The translations under genes were made by a program, and so were the position numbers. Positions 47,847-56,869 of a stretch of DNA of 64,000 nucleotides are shown in pieces. The DNA is from Brevibacterium zhoupengii. GTDB lineage: Bacteria; Actinomycetota; Actinomycetes; Actinomycetales; Brevibacteriaceae. The DNA is taken from contig NZ_CP088298.1 of NCBI RefSeq assembly GCF_021117425.1, positions 1,860,001-1,924,000 of the forward strand, given 5' to 3'. The notes beneath the pieces were generated by a model. That model did no database searches and had not been told where the DNA came from. It saw nothing but the letters and a program-made list of their open reading frames with translations. Numbering within the stretch: the stretch's first letter is position 1; each line of letters opens with the position of its first letter.

Positions 47847-48788
47847 ATGTCACGAGGATTGAGAAGCATCACACTGCTGCAGCTGCACTACTTCATCGAG
47901 GTCGCAGCGGAAGGGTCGATCACGGCCGCTGCCGATCTGCTCTATGTCTCCCAGCCGACGATGTCGGCGGCAATGAAAGATCTTGAGACGCGGGTGGGTC
48001 GGGCGCTGCTCTTCCGGTCCGCCCGCGGTGTGACACTGACTCTGGATGGCGCGGAGTTCCTCGGGTATGCACGGCAAGTCGTTGAGCAGGCGGAACTCCT
48101 TGAACAGCACTATCTCGGTCGGCCGCCGTCGCGACGCCTGCTCGGCGTATCCGCGCAGCACTACTCATTCGTGGTTGATGCGTTCGTGCGGATGGTCAAG
48201 GCCAGCGATGCGGCCGAGTACGAGTTCTCGCTGCGAGAGACTCGCACCTGGGACATCATCGAAGATGTTCGTACGCTCCGCAGTGAGCTCGGCATTCTCT
48301 ACCGGAACGACTTCAATCAGAAGGTCGTCGACAAATTGCTGCGGGATTCCGGGCTTGTCTTTCACCCGCTTTTCCTAGCTACGCCACACATCTTCATCTC
48401 CCGGAAGAATCCGCTTGCTGCCCGAAATCGCGTCACCCTTGAGGACCTGGCAGACGTTCCACGACTGACCTTCGATCAGGGAGCGAACAATTCCTTCTAC
48501 TTCGCCGAGGAGATCCTCTCCACCCTGTCGAGCAAGCAGGAGATCAGGGTCTCCGACCGTGCGACGATCTTCAACCTCATGATCGGCCTCGACGGCTATA
48601 CGATTTCGACGGGAATCATCAGCGATGACCTCGATCCAGAGATCGTTGCGATTCCGCTCGACGTCGACGAACGAATCGAGATCGGCTGGATCGACCATTC
48701 CGGCATTCCGCTCACCAAACAGGCCCGGCGCTACCTCGAGGAAGTTCGGGCCGTAATCTCGGGATTCGATCTCGAGCTGATCGGCTGA
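47847..48788 (+). CDS. LysR-family regulator, likely of mesXD
   Basis: A 313-residue LysR-type regulator with an N-terminal winged HTH (LQLHYFIEVAAEGSITAAAD, SQPTMSAAMKDLE) and a C-terminal substrate-binding domain (about 90-300). It is divergent from mesX with a 124-bp gap, the classical arrangement for a LysR controlling its neighbour, probably in response to methionine or homocysteine status. TAGCCT at 47835-47840 lies exactly 6 nt before the ATG, so it may be leaderless. The effector is inferred. Confidence 0.88.
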   Translation: MSRGLRSITLLQLHYFIEVAAEGSITAAADLLYVSQPTMSAAMKDLETRVGRALLFRSARGVTLTLDGAEFLGYARQVVEQAELLEQHYLGRPPSRRLLGVSAQHYSFVVDAFVRMVKASDAAEYEFSLRETRTWDIIEDVRTLRSELGILYRNDFNQKVVDKLLRDSGLVFHPLFLATPHIFISRKNPLAARNRVTLEDLADVPRLTFDQGANNSFYFAEEILSTLSSKQEIRVSDRATIFNLMIGLDGYTISTGIISDDLDPEIVAIPLDVDERIEIGWIDHSGIPLTKQARRYLEEVRAVISGFDLELIG

Positions 48789-48974
48789 CTCTGACATTGT
48801 TGTCTGCGCCCAAGGCGCTTCTGACGACTTGCGCCCCACGCGCAAGGGTGATTGCTCACGTAACCGTGCCAGGCCCTGCGCTAGAGTAGCCCCTGGCGTC
48901 AGCAAGTGATCGCAACGGTGAGATCTGATGCAGGTGGAATGCCAACCTGGAAGATCGAAAGTTGAGGACCGAAT

Positions 48975-50204
48975 ATGGCCAGCAGTACGAGTTTGCAGCA
49001 GCACTCGAAAAGCGGGGGAGTGGCAAAGACGCTCTGGGTCGTGGTGCTCGTCCTCGGGCTCATCCTGGGCGCAATCGCAGCGATCTTCGGACTCGCGTCG
49101 CTCATTCCCGGGCTTGGGTCTCTCAGCACGTTTGCCGCTCGGTTCGCGCCCACAGTGGCGCCGATAGCGGCTCTAGTGGGCCTGATCGTAGTCGGCGTCG
49201 GTATCGTGACTGTGCGCAGAAATCGTCGGCGTACCGGAGCCGTCACGACGGTGCTCGGCGGGATCGGTGCGGTCGCGAACATTGCTGTGGTCATCGTTCT
49301 CGTCGGCGCCATCACCTCGGCGGGCGGATCGGTCAATTTGTTGACTGCGACGTTCGGGCTCTCCGCAATGGATTCGGAGTCGCCCGATCGCCGGGAGGTG
49401 TATGACACGGCAAGCTCGGGGGACGCCCTCTCCCTGTCGATCTACGAGCCGGAGAATGCCCAAGGCTCGACACCGACCATTATGGTCGTCCACGGTGGTG
49501 GTTGGATCGCGGGTGAACCAAACGCAGTGAGTTCCGAGCTTCGTACCCTCGCCGACCACGGCTACTTGGTGGTGGCAGTCGAGTACGAACTTGCCACTGA
49601 GGAAAACGCGACATGGAATAAGGCCCCCGCGCAGGTTGCGTGCGCGGCGAGCTGGATTCAGTCTCACGCCGACACGCTCGGTGCAGATATGGATCGTCTC
49701 GCGTTCTGGGGTGAGAGCTCCGGAGGAAACCTGGTCGCCAACACCGCCGGCGCAGCAGCGGACGGAACCGCTGAGTCGTCGTGCGGTGGAAAGGTTCCCG
49801 CTCCAGCTGCGGTTGTCGCCGATTACCCCGCGTTCGATGTGACCGGTCTCTACGAGAACGCTCCTGCAGGCCCGGGCGCGGGCACAGGTTCGCGCATCTT
49901 TGCGACAAGCTACACGGGTGGCACACCAGAGGAATTCCCGAAACGCTACGCCACGGCGAATTCCGCCACGCACCTCACTGCAGGCGCCCCACCGACACTC
50001 GTGATGACTGCGATGCGTGATGACGTCATCATCCCTAGTGACCAGTTCGCGTGGGTCGACGCTGCCCGCGACCGTGGAGTCGATGTCGAGACGGCGCAGA
50101 TTCCACTCGCGAACCACGCCTACTCGCAGAAGGCGAAGAACTCCCTCGGCAGCCAGGGACACCTCAGCATCGGAGAGGCCTACCTATCCGAACGACTTCG
50201 ATAG
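48975..50204 (+). CDS. Membrane-anchored HSL-type alpha/beta hydrolase
   Basis: A 409-residue protein with three N-terminal hydrophobic helices (about 18-42, 55-78 and 90-115) and a C-terminal esterase domain of the hormone-sensitive-lipase family. Oxyanion motif HGGGWIAGE, nucleophile FWGESSGGNL, catalytic Asp candidate in AMRDDVIIPSD and His in PLANHAYSQ. The catalytic domain is probably outside the membrane. ATG follows GAGGACCGAAT. Substrate unknown. The first of three adjacent hydrolase genes on this strand. Confidence 0.85.
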   Translation: MASSTSLQQHSKSGGVAKTLWVVVLVLGLILGAIAAIFGLASLIPGLGSLSTFAARFAPTVAPIAALVGLIVVGVGIVTVRRNRRRTGAVTTVLGGIGAVANIAVVIVLVGAITSAGGSVNLLTATFGLSAMDSESPDRREVYDTASSGDALSLSIYEPENAQGSTPTIMVVHGGGWIAGEPNAVSSELRTLADHGYLVVAVEYELATEENATWNKAPAQVACAASWIQSHADTLGADMDRLAFWGESSGGNLVANTAGAAADGTAESSCGGKVPAPAAVVADYPAFDVTGLYENAPAGPGAGTGSRIFATSYTGGTPEEFPKRYATANSATHLTAGAPPTLVMTAMRDDVIIPSDQFAWVDAARDRGVDVETAQIPLANHAYSQKAKNSLGSQGHLSIGEAYLSERLR

Positions 50205-50398
50205 CGCTGCGGTAGGGGCGAGGCAGCGGCTGCAGAAAGCCACCTCGACGGAACCATTATTCACGATCTGCACTTGCCCGCGATCAATCCGACAAGAACC
50301 AGGTGCAAGTGGGGGAGTCCGCCGCGTTCGACTCGATGGCTGAGGCCGGCACATTCATTGTTGAACGTTGATGACACAACGCGGTGCTATCGTGCCGT

Positions 50399-51238
50399 AT
50401 GACCACCATCACAGTGAATGGCGTCGAACTCGGAATTGAGAGCTTCGGGCGCGACGAAGATCCCCTCGTGCTGCTCGCGGGCGGAACCACGATGTTGTCG
50501 TGGCCCGACTCGCTCTGCGAAAGGGTGGCCGATGGCGGGCGCAGAGTCGTTCGCTACGACCTGCGTGATTCCGGTGCTTCAACCACCGAAGAACCGGAGA
50601 ACCCGACGTATGACCTGCGAGATCTCGCCGCCGATGCCGCGAACCTCGTCACTGCCCTCGGCGCGGAATCCGCCCACCTCGGCGGGCATGGTGTCGGAGG
50701 TATGGTCGCTCAGGTTGCGGCACTCGACCACCCGGGCGTCATATCGGCACTGACACTGGTGAGTACCCGACCGGTCGCGCCCGGACCTGTCGATGATGAC
50801 CTGCCAGACCATGAACAGTCGGTGATGTCTGAAGTGTTCTCGCAGCCTCAGCCTGATTGGACTAACCGTCGAGACGTAGCCGAGTATGCAGCTGGCAGCG
50901 CCGCTGTTCTGGGCAACGATCCCGCCCAGGCTCACGAGATCGCCGCTCGGATCTGGGACCGAACTCCAACATCGGAGGTCTCGGTCCACCAGGCGAATCA
51001 GCTGGGCATGGTCTTCTCCCGGATTGAGTGCTCACCACGCTGGCGAGAGCGCCTTGGTGACCTGCGAATTCCCAGTCTGGTCGTTCACGGTCGAGCCGAC
51101 CCCTTCTTCCCCGTCGGCAATGGCGAAGCGCTTGCCGCAGAGATTCCGGAAGCGCAGCTGCTGATCCACGAGGATATGGGGACGCAGATACCGGAGTTGG
51201 CGACCGCCGACATCGCGACCGCCATGCTCCGCCTCTGA
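50399..51238 (+). CDS. Alpha/beta hydrolase with Gly at the nucleophile position
   Basis: A 279-residue protein with the overall fold of the RdmC/esterase-type alpha/beta hydrolases (HGRADPFFPVGNGEAL near the end and HEDMGTQIPELA for the catalytic-His region, where His is followed by Glu-Asp). The nucleophile elbow is GGHGVGGM: the expected Ser of GxSxG is Gly98. The rest of the fold seems intact. ATG 50399 has TATCGT (50388-50393) 5 nt before it, suggesting a leaderless message. Ligand binding, or a changed chemistry, must be considered. Confidence 0.78.
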   Translation: MTTITVNGVELGIESFGRDEDPLVLLAGGTTMLSWPDSLCERVADGGRRVVRYDLRDSGASTTEEPENPTYDLRDLAADAANLVTALGAESAHLGGHGVGGMVAQVAALDHPGVISALTLVSTRPVAPGPVDDDLPDHEQSVMSEVFSQPQPDWTNRRDVAEYAAGSAAVLGNDPAQAHEIAARIWDRTPTSEVSVHQANQLGMVFSRIECSPRWRERLGDLRIPSLVVHGRADPFFPVGNGEALAAEIPEAQLLIHEDMGTQIPELATADIATAMLRL

Positions 51239-51254
51239 ACCCGAAAGGAATCTC

Positions 51255-52169
51255 TTGCGCATACTGCTCCCCGAATCGCTCATCCCCGTCTATCTCAAGG
51301 CCACAGGCGCGAATCGTCCGTTCGTAACCGAAGAAGGAGCACGCCGACGCATCGCTGAGCGCCTTCTTCGACCCGTCTCCTACGGTCCGCCTTCTCGCTT
51401 GGATGGTGTGCGTGTCAAGCGTCGCCTGCCCGATCCGAACGGGTGGCCGGTCTATGACGTTGAAGCATCGGCTGCTGCCGGCCACAGGGCGTCACCGAAG
51501 TCTGTTGTGGTCTACGTCCACGGTGGAGGTTGGGTCAACGAGATCGCCCCTCAGCATTGGACGCTCATCGCCCACATCGTTCGAGAGACGAATCAGCGCG
51601 TCATCGTACCGATCTATCCGCTGCTGCCTTTCGGCACCGCCCGTGAGGTCCGCGACGGCGTCGTGGACCTCATTCGCGCAGAACTCGACTTCAATGATCA
51701 GGTGCGCCTAGCGGGGGATTCCGCCGGTGGTCAGATTTCGCTTTCTGCGGCACTGCGGCTTCGTGACGAGGGAGTGAAGCTGCCGACCACGACGCTGTTG
51801 GCTCCGGCTTTGGACCTGACGTGGAAGAATCCGCAGATCGATGTGGTCCAGCCCTTCGACCCCTGGCTGGGCCGTCCCGGTGGACGCACCTTGGCCGAGG
51901 AATGGAGCGGTGAGGACGATCTTGTCGATCCGGTGGTCAGCCCCCTGTTCGGCGACATGGACGGACTCGGACCGCTGACGATCCTCACCGGCACGCGGGA
52001 CATACTCAATCCCGACGCGCATGTGCTGAGGGACAAAGCCCGTGACGCCGGAGTGCCGGTGGAGTGGCACGAGGGCGAAGGACAGCTACACGTCTATGCC
52101 CTCCTGCCGACGAAAGCGGGGGACCAGGGGGCGAGGGCCATTGTGGAGAGCCTGAGACCGAGCACGTGA
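51255..52169 (+). CDS. HSL-type alpha/beta hydrolase (esterase)
   Basis: A 304-residue esterase of the hormone-sensitive-lipase family with VVYVHGGGWVN (oxyanion hole), LAGDSAGGQISLS (nucleophile Ser), an Asp in ILTGTRDILNPDAH and His in EGQLHVYAL. No signal peptide, so probably cytoplasmic. The start is TTG at 51255, with GAAAGGAATC upstream; it begins 16 bp after the previous gene, so the two are likely co-transcribed. Substrate unknown. Confidence 0.85.
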   Translation: MRILLPESLIPVYLKATGANRPFVTEEGARRRIAERLLRPVSYGPPSRLDGVRVKRRLPDPNGWPVYDVEASAAAGHRASPKSVVVYVHGGGWVNEIAPQHWTLIAHIVRETNQRVIVPIYPLLPFGTAREVRDGVVDLIRAELDFNDQVRLAGDSAGGQISLSAALRLRDEGVKLPTTTLLAPALDLTWKNPQIDVVQPFDPWLGRPGGRTLAEEWSGEDDLVDPVVSPLFGDMDGLGPLTILTGTRDILNPDAHVLRDKARDAGVPVEWHEGEGQLHVYALLPTKAGDQGARAIVESLRPST

Positions 52170-52194
52170 ATCAGCCCAGCCCGAGACCGGGTGT

Positions 52195-53415
52195 TCAGCC
52201 CACCTCGGCGATGCGGGTGTACGGGTACTCAGAATCCCGGTTCTGAAAACTCAATATGCTCGGATTCTTGACCTCACCGTTCTGGATCTCGATCGCCCGG
52301 GAGATTGTGGGGACCTGTGTCCACGCATCCGGTCCTTCCATTACTGTGCGCAGATAGGGCAGGAGCGCTTCGCTGATCTCCCACGTCGCCGAGTTCCACA
52401 GGTATGACGGAGTGTGATCGACGGCGTAGTAGTTGACGCCTTGACCGACGGTGAACATCGGATTCTCGAACCCGGTGGGCTTTGCCCATTCGAAGCCCAT
52501 GCCCTCATCGCAGGAAACATCGATGATGAGACTGCCGGGAGCGAACTCTTTCAGATCTTCAGTGCGCAGGTAGGTCATCGGCGCGGAGACGTTTTGGAGC
52601 GTGCAGTTGAGGACGATGTCGTGTGAGGCGAGGAAGGTCGGGAGGAGCACGTCGCCAGCGTCCGTGACCACAGTTGACAGGTGGGTCGGACCGTCGCCGG
52701 TATTGAGCTGGGTGATGTGCGCGCTGTGAATCGGCGAACCCACGGCCGAGGCCCCTCTTTGCGTGAGGACCTGAATGTCATAGATTCCCTGGGCCTTCAG
52801 CGCGGTGACAGCCCCTCGGGCGGTGGCGCCGAACCCGATGACGACAGCACTCATTCGCGGACCATAGTCACCGGTCGAACCGCGAAGGCTCAACGCGTGC
52901 TGGACAGAACAGTAGCCGGCGAGTTCGTTGTTCTTGTGGAAGACGTGCAGGCTGAAGTCTCCCTGACGAGTCCAATGGTTCATCGCTTCGAACGCAATAA
53001 GTGTGAGCCGACGGTCGATCGCGGTCTGCGCCATGGCCACGTCCTGCACGCAGTGCGGCCAGCCCCACAGAATACGGCCTTCGGGAATCGCCTCGACGTC
53101 CGCTGCCTGCGGCTTCGGCAAGAGGACGACCTCAGCGGACTCAATCACTTCGGAGCGTCCCGCGACTCGTCCGACCCGAGACTCGATGTAGCCGGGCTCC
53201 AGCTGAAAGTCCTCAGCGTAGCCGCGTTCGACGATCATGCGAGCTCGCACTTCGGGGTGGATGCGATCGAGGTGGTGAGGGTGAATCGGGAGTCGGCGTT
53301 CGTTCTCCATCGAGGACCCGGCGAGCAGGCCCAGGGTGAGGAGACCGCTGGTGGGTGTTTCATCATTCGCAGAGGCGGTTGAGTCGGCAGTGGTCATGTG
53401 AGCGGTGCCGGTCAT
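52195..53415 (-). CDS. Alanine dehydrogenase/CEOS-family NAD(P)-dependent enzyme
   Basis: About 406 residues resembling N5-(carboxyethyl)ornithine synthase/alanine dehydrogenase-type proteins: NERRLPIHPHHLDRIHPE, GRILWGWPHCVQDV and the Rossmann motif VIGFGATARGAV. Actinobacterial copies are annotated variably, so the reaction (reductive coupling of an amino acid with pyruvate) is inferred. ATG 53415 lies four bases after GGGAGG; the in-frame ATG at 53427 is upstream of that site. Convergent with the esterase at 51255. Confidence 0.8.
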   Translation of the reverse strand: MTGTAHMTTADSTASANDETPTSGLLTLGLLAGSSMENERRLPIHPHHLDRIHPEVRARMIVERGYAEDFQLEPGYIESRVGRVAGRSEVIESAEVVLLPKPQAADVEAIPEGRILWGWPHCVQDVAMAQTAIDRRLTLIAFEAMNHWTRQGDFSLHVFHKNNELAGYCSVQHALSLRGSTGDYGPRMSAVVIGFGATARGAVTALKAQGIYDIQVLTQRGASAVGSPIHSAHITQLNTGDGPTHLSTVVTDAGDVLLPTFLASHDIVLNCTLQNVSAPMTYLRTEDLKEFAPGSLIIDVSCDEGMGFEWAKPTGFENPMFTVGQGVNYYAVDHTPSYLWNSATWEISEALLPYLRTVMEGPDAWTQVPTISRAIEIQNGEVKNPSILSFQNRDSEYPYTRIAEVG

Positions 53416-53493
53416 CCGGCCTCCCATCGTTGGGGAACCAGAGTCAGCTCCACCTTCGACTATACGCTGGACCCGACGCCCGCCCGCACCGGG

Positions 53494-54003
53494 CTACTTC
53501 GCGGTCAGAGAGCCTGCTGCGTAGGCGGCCTGGCCGACGTGAACGGCAGCGTCGTCGATGATCGACGCCAGCCGTACTCCGCGAGTGACCGGAGGAGTCC
53601 AGTTCTCGTCGATCACTTCGCCGAGGTCGGTCTCCGAAAGTTTGCCGACGTAGCGGCCCAGCGCACTGAGCGTGGCTTCCAAATAGTCGACGAGCAGCCG
53701 CTGATCATCGACCTTGATCTCAGCCGCCTGCTCGGGCGTGTGCCCGAGACCGACCGCATCGCCTGGTTCTCCCAGCCCGAAGCGATCTCGGAACTTCGTC
53801 CACACCTGCTCGTCACCGGTGAGGTCGGAGAGCTGGACATCAACCTCACGCCCGCTGTGCCACAGCAGCCAAGCAATCGAATTGGGATGGCCACCAGGGT
53901 GGGCGTTGAGCTGATCGGCGGTGAGGGCTGGCAGATTGTCAGCTGCATCGACAGGACGGTGGGCCAAATCGGTGAGGATCTCAATGCTGTTCATAAGGCC
54001 CAT
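53494..54003 (-). CDS. DinB/DUF664-type protein (mycothiol-enzyme-like fold)
   Basis: A 169-residue protein of the DinB-like four-helix fold. The N-terminal ADNLPALTADQLNAHPGGHP and WLLWHSGREVDVQLSDL show the metal-binding-type His (HSGRE-x-D) and the C-terminal HVGQAAYAAG fits a third ligand helix. Some relatives are mycothiol- or bacillithiol-dependent transferases, consistent with mca being present, but no specific activity can be assigned. ATG 54003 follows GAGGAG. Confidence 0.8.
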   Translation of the reverse strand: MGLMNSIEILTDLAHRPVDAADNLPALTADQLNAHPGGHPNSIAWLLWHSGREVDVQLSDLTGDEQVWTKFRDRFGLGEPGDAVGLGHTPEQAAEIKVDDQRLLVDYLEATLSALGRYVGKLSETDLGEVIDENWTPPVTRGVRLASIIDDAAVHVGQAAYAAGSLTAK

Positions 54004-54042
54004 TGTGCTCCTCGTCAGCCTTCATGTCATTCGGAGGGGACG

Positions 54043-54483
54043 TCAGTCCAGCCGTGGCCGTCTGCGGTTCTGCTTGATCTCGGAACGACGTCGTTCGGCC
54101 CGGACTCTGCGGCGGCGCGAGTTCCGTGATGGTTTGGTGGCACGGCGTTCCACGGGTGGGGCGAGTACCTCTCGCAGGAGCTCGGCGAGTCGCTGTCTGG
54201 CGGCATTGCGATTCCTCAGCTGTGAGCGCTGTCCTTCGGAACTGACTGTCAGCACGGTGCCCGCGAGCCTGGCCGAGAGGCGCTCGAGCACTCGGAAACG
54301 CTGCGTTTCGGTCAGCGCGGTGGTCGCGCCGAGGTCGAGGCTGAGTTGAACTTGGGAGTCTGAGGTGTTGACGTGTTGCCCACCGGGTCCGGACGAACGC
54401 GAGAACTGCTCCGTGAGATCTCCTGCTGGGACCACGAGTCCGACGGGTATGCCGGGGCCGGCAGGGACTCTCAGGTCATCCAC
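54043..54483 (-). CDS. arfB: Alternative ribosome-rescue factor ArfB (peptidyl-tRNA hydrolase)
   Basis: A 146-residue ArfB/YaeJ protein that releases peptides from stalled ribosomes. The GGQ catalytic motif is SSGPGGQHVNTSDSQ and the C-terminal basic tail that enters the mRNA channel is RRRRVRAERRRSEIKQNRR. Length and tail distinguish it from RF1/RF2. Follows the DinB-like gene's direction with a 39-bp gap. Start at 54483. Confidence 0.95.
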   Translation of the reverse strand: MDDLRVPAGPGIPVGLVVPAGDLTEQFSRSSGPGGQHVNTSDSQVQLSLDLGATTALTETQRFRVLERLSARLAGTVLTVSSEGQRSQLRNRNAARQRLAELLREVLAPPVERRATKPSRNSRRRRVRAERRRSEIKQNRRRPRLD

Positions 54484-54540
54484 GGAATTGGTATCCTCAC
54501 ATGCCGATCAGCGGCGATTGCCGGTGTTCATGATCTCAGT

Positions 54541-55134
54541 TTAGAGTTCGAGCTCTTCACGCAGTCGCGGCACAACCTGCTTTTCCGGCCGGATGCCTGA
54601 CTTATCGGCGTAGAAGGCACGGATGCGATCCATGTCGGCAGCGAAGTCACCGGTGATGTCGATCGTGGGTCCGAGCCCGGTGGTCATCGTGGTCCGATCG
54701 ACGTAGCCGAGTGTGACCGGCATGCCGGTCTTCTCAGCAATCCGATAGAAACCGGACTTCCAATGGGTATGTCCACCGCGGGTTCCATCCGGGGTGACGA
54801 CCAGGCCGAAGACCTCGCCGGCATGGACACGTTCGATCACCTCGGTGACGATACGGCTGGGATCGGAACGGTCGACGGGGATGCCGCCGAGCCCGCGCAT
54901 GATCGGGCCACGCCAGCCTTTGAACAGGCTGTGCTTGCCCAGCCAATGCACCTCGATTCGCTGAGTCCAGGCGATCGAGAGCATGAGGACGAAGTCCCAG
55001 TTGGATGTGTGAGGGGCGCCGATGAGCACGGTGGGTCGATTCGGGGCAGGCTGGGTGACCAGCTTCCAGCGGCTGAATGTCCAGAATGCGCGGGCAGCAA
55101 GGCGTCGAAGCATAGTGACTACGTTAGAGGACAT
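54541..55134 (-). CDS. 1-acyl-sn-glycerol-3-phosphate acyltransferase-like protein
   Basis: A 197-residue PlsC-like acyltransferase. The acceptor motif is APHTSNWDFVLM (NHxxxxD-type, here HTSNWD), with GGIPVDRSDP as motif III-like and VTPDGTRGG as motif for phosphate binding. No signal peptide, and a short hydrophobic N-terminus may touch the membrane. The start could be 55134 or the in-frame ATG 55113; neither has a strong ribosome site. Catalytic His is present. Confidence 0.82.
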   Translation of the reverse strand: MSSNVVTMLRRLAARAFWTFSRWKLVTQPAPNRPTVLIGAPHTSNWDFVLMLSIAWTQRIEVHWLGKHSLFKGWRGPIMRGLGGIPVDRSDPSRIVTEVIERVHAGEVFGLVVTPDGTRGGHTHWKSGFYRIAEKTGMPVTLGYVDRTTMTTGLGPTIDITGDFAADMDRIRAFYADKSGIRPEKQVVPRLREELEL

Positions 55135-55173
55135 TGCTCGCCTGAAGTGAATCCGAAGACACCACCAGAGGAG

Positions 55174-55773
55174 TCAACGAAGTGTCGCCTCTTCGGACGT
55201 CTGTTCAGCAGATGATGTGCCTTGGCCACCGCTTCGTCGGTTCGGCCACGGTGCCATCCGGCTCAGGAGCCCATCGCGCAGCACCAAGGTATGGAAGAGG
55301 ACCGCGCACATATGAGCCGTGAACGCCGCGAAGAGCAGATAGGCGCTCACCGAGTGACCGATGCGCAGCAGACCGAAGAGGCTCGCGTGTTCCGGTGCGA
55401 TGGGCGGCAGTTGCAGCGGCCCGAGGGACACCGGATCGCCTGCCGCGGACACCATCGCCCAGCCGGTCAAGGGCTGGACCAGCAGCAAGGTATAGAGCAG
55501 GAACTCGGAACCCTTTGCCACGAGACGTTCGAAAGGCCCCATCGTGCTCATCGCCGGTGGTGGTCGGTGCAGGAACAGGTTGACGATCCGAATCACGACG
55601 AAGATGAGGATCACGATTCCCAGGGGTCTATGGAGAGCCAGCAAGAAGGGGTGGTAGGCCAGCGATGCCATCATCACAGCCGCGATGAAGAGCTGAAGGA
55701 CGACCATTGCCGCCATGAGCCAATGGAGGATACTCGAGGGCAAAGCGTATTGGGTGTTTGCTCGATTACGCAC
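55174..55773 (-). CDS. Cytochrome b561-type membrane protein
   Basis: A 199-residue four-helix b-type cytochrome. Histidines likely to bind two hemes occur in LHWLMAAMVV, LALHRPLGIV, RIGHSVSAY and FTAHMCAVLFH. Such proteins pass electrons between the quinol pool and periplasmic acceptors. The GTG at 55773 overlaps the stop of the upstream catalase-related gene by 8 bp; an upstream in-frame ATG at 55866 lies inside that gene. It ends the gene group 60870-55174. Confidence 0.88.
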   Translation of the reverse strand: MRNRANTQYALPSSILHWLMAAMVVLQLFIAAVMMASLAYHPFLLALHRPLGIVILIFVVIRIVNLFLHRPPPAMSTMGPFERLVAKGSEFLLYTLLLVQPLTGWAMVSAAGDPVSLGPLQLPPIAPEHASLFGLLRIGHSVSAYLLFAAFTAHMCAVLFHTLVLRDGLLSRMAPWPNRRSGGQGTSSAEQTSEEATLR

Positions 55774-56869
55774 GACGCACCGCCTCGGCGTCGATCTTGC
55801 TCGGGTGGTGAGTTTCGGAGGATCGGCGGGCGAACGACTGGGCGTAGACCGATGACCTGGCCGCAAGAAGCGGGTCGTCCAAGGGCTTGATCCCGTCGGG
55901 CAGGATCAGCGGATCGAAATTGATATCGCGCGCATTGCCTGGTGACTCAGTATGAATCGACTTGATCGTCACGGTGCCCGCGTCGATCGTGCGTCGATCA
56001 TCTGGCCACGGTTTGGTGGCGTCATCCGTTGGGTCTTCTGGGCGACCCAGCGTCAGGACAAGACGCCATTGCAACGGCGTGCTGGCAGCATGGATGAGGT
56101 TTTCAAACAGGTAGTCCTCCGACGACTGTTCTCCTGGAGGCTTCTTCGAATCGTCCGGCTCCTGCGGGACAAGCATCCACCTCACCGGCACCGTCTGACC
56201 GGCCTCATTCGTGAACCCGAAGGCGTTGAGTCCCCGGTAGGTGGTGTTCTCGAATCCGGATGCCGGTGGATGCTGATGGACGATCTTCATGGCAGCGACC
56301 GTCTCAGGATGATCGTCCAGATAAGCCTTGACCAACTTCTGGTCAGGCTTTCCCGTCTTGAGATCTGACTTGGACGCGACCAGACGATCGACGAAATTCT
56401 GCGGTGTGCTGTCAAGGAACACAGGGATGCTCACCATCGCCGTGCGCCATTGTTCGCGCTGCGGCAGATCGAACTGCAGACCCAATCCGCGCACGACAGA
56501 CGCCTTGTCGGGTGCGCACGGCAATCCTCCGGAGAGCGAGAACCGGCCGGTCACAGGATATGTTCCGGACTTGAAGACCGTGGCCCTGGAGATTTCCGCT
56601 CCATTTCCGTTACTCGTGAAATAGCCCGTTGCGCTCACCCCCTTTGCGTGATTGCGTCGGAACCCCGCATGGCGGCCGAAGACGTGTTCGAAACGATCGG
56701 CGAATCGGGCCGGAGTGAGCTTTTCGGGGGTGAGCACACCGCGAGCGAATCCGAATCCGCCGATGGTCAACGCACCGATTCCGCCGACTGCAGAAATGCC
56801 GAGCAGCGCGCTGCGACGGTTGACTGGTGTGGAGGACGGGGGAGGGACGTAGGGTAGGTCTTCGGTCAT
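55766..56869 (-). CDS. Exported catalase-related peroxidase (SrpA type)
   Basis: A 367-residue heme peroxidase of the catalase family but much shorter than catalases (~480+). A Tat-type signal (NRRSALLGISAVGGIGALT) suggests export in folded form. Distal His in RRNHAKGVSATG, and the proximal heme ligand Tyr in ARSSVYAQSFARR with the upstream FDPLILPDGI, are conserved. These proteins reduce peroxides with an electron donor. The partner cytochrome b561 gene overlaps its stop, so electrons may come from quinol. ATG overlaps the racemase stop by 4 bp. Confidence 0.9.
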   Translation of the reverse strand: MTEDLPYVPPPSSTPVNRRSALLGISAVGGIGALTIGGFGFARGVLTPEKLTPARFADRFEHVFGRHAGFRRNHAKGVSATGYFTSNGNGAEISRATVFKSGTYPVTGRFSLSGGLPCAPDKASVVRGLGLQFDLPQREQWRTAMVSIPVFLDSTPQNFVDRLVASKSDLKTGKPDQKLVKAYLDDHPETVAAMKIVHQHPPASGFENTTYRGLNAFGFTNEAGQTVPVRWMLVPQEPDDSKKPPGEQSSEDYLFENLIHAASTPLQWRLVLTLGRPEDPTDDATKPWPDDRRTIDAGTVTIKSIHTESPGNARDINFDPLILPDGIKPLDDPLLAARSSVYAQSFARRSSETHHPSKIDAEAVRRA

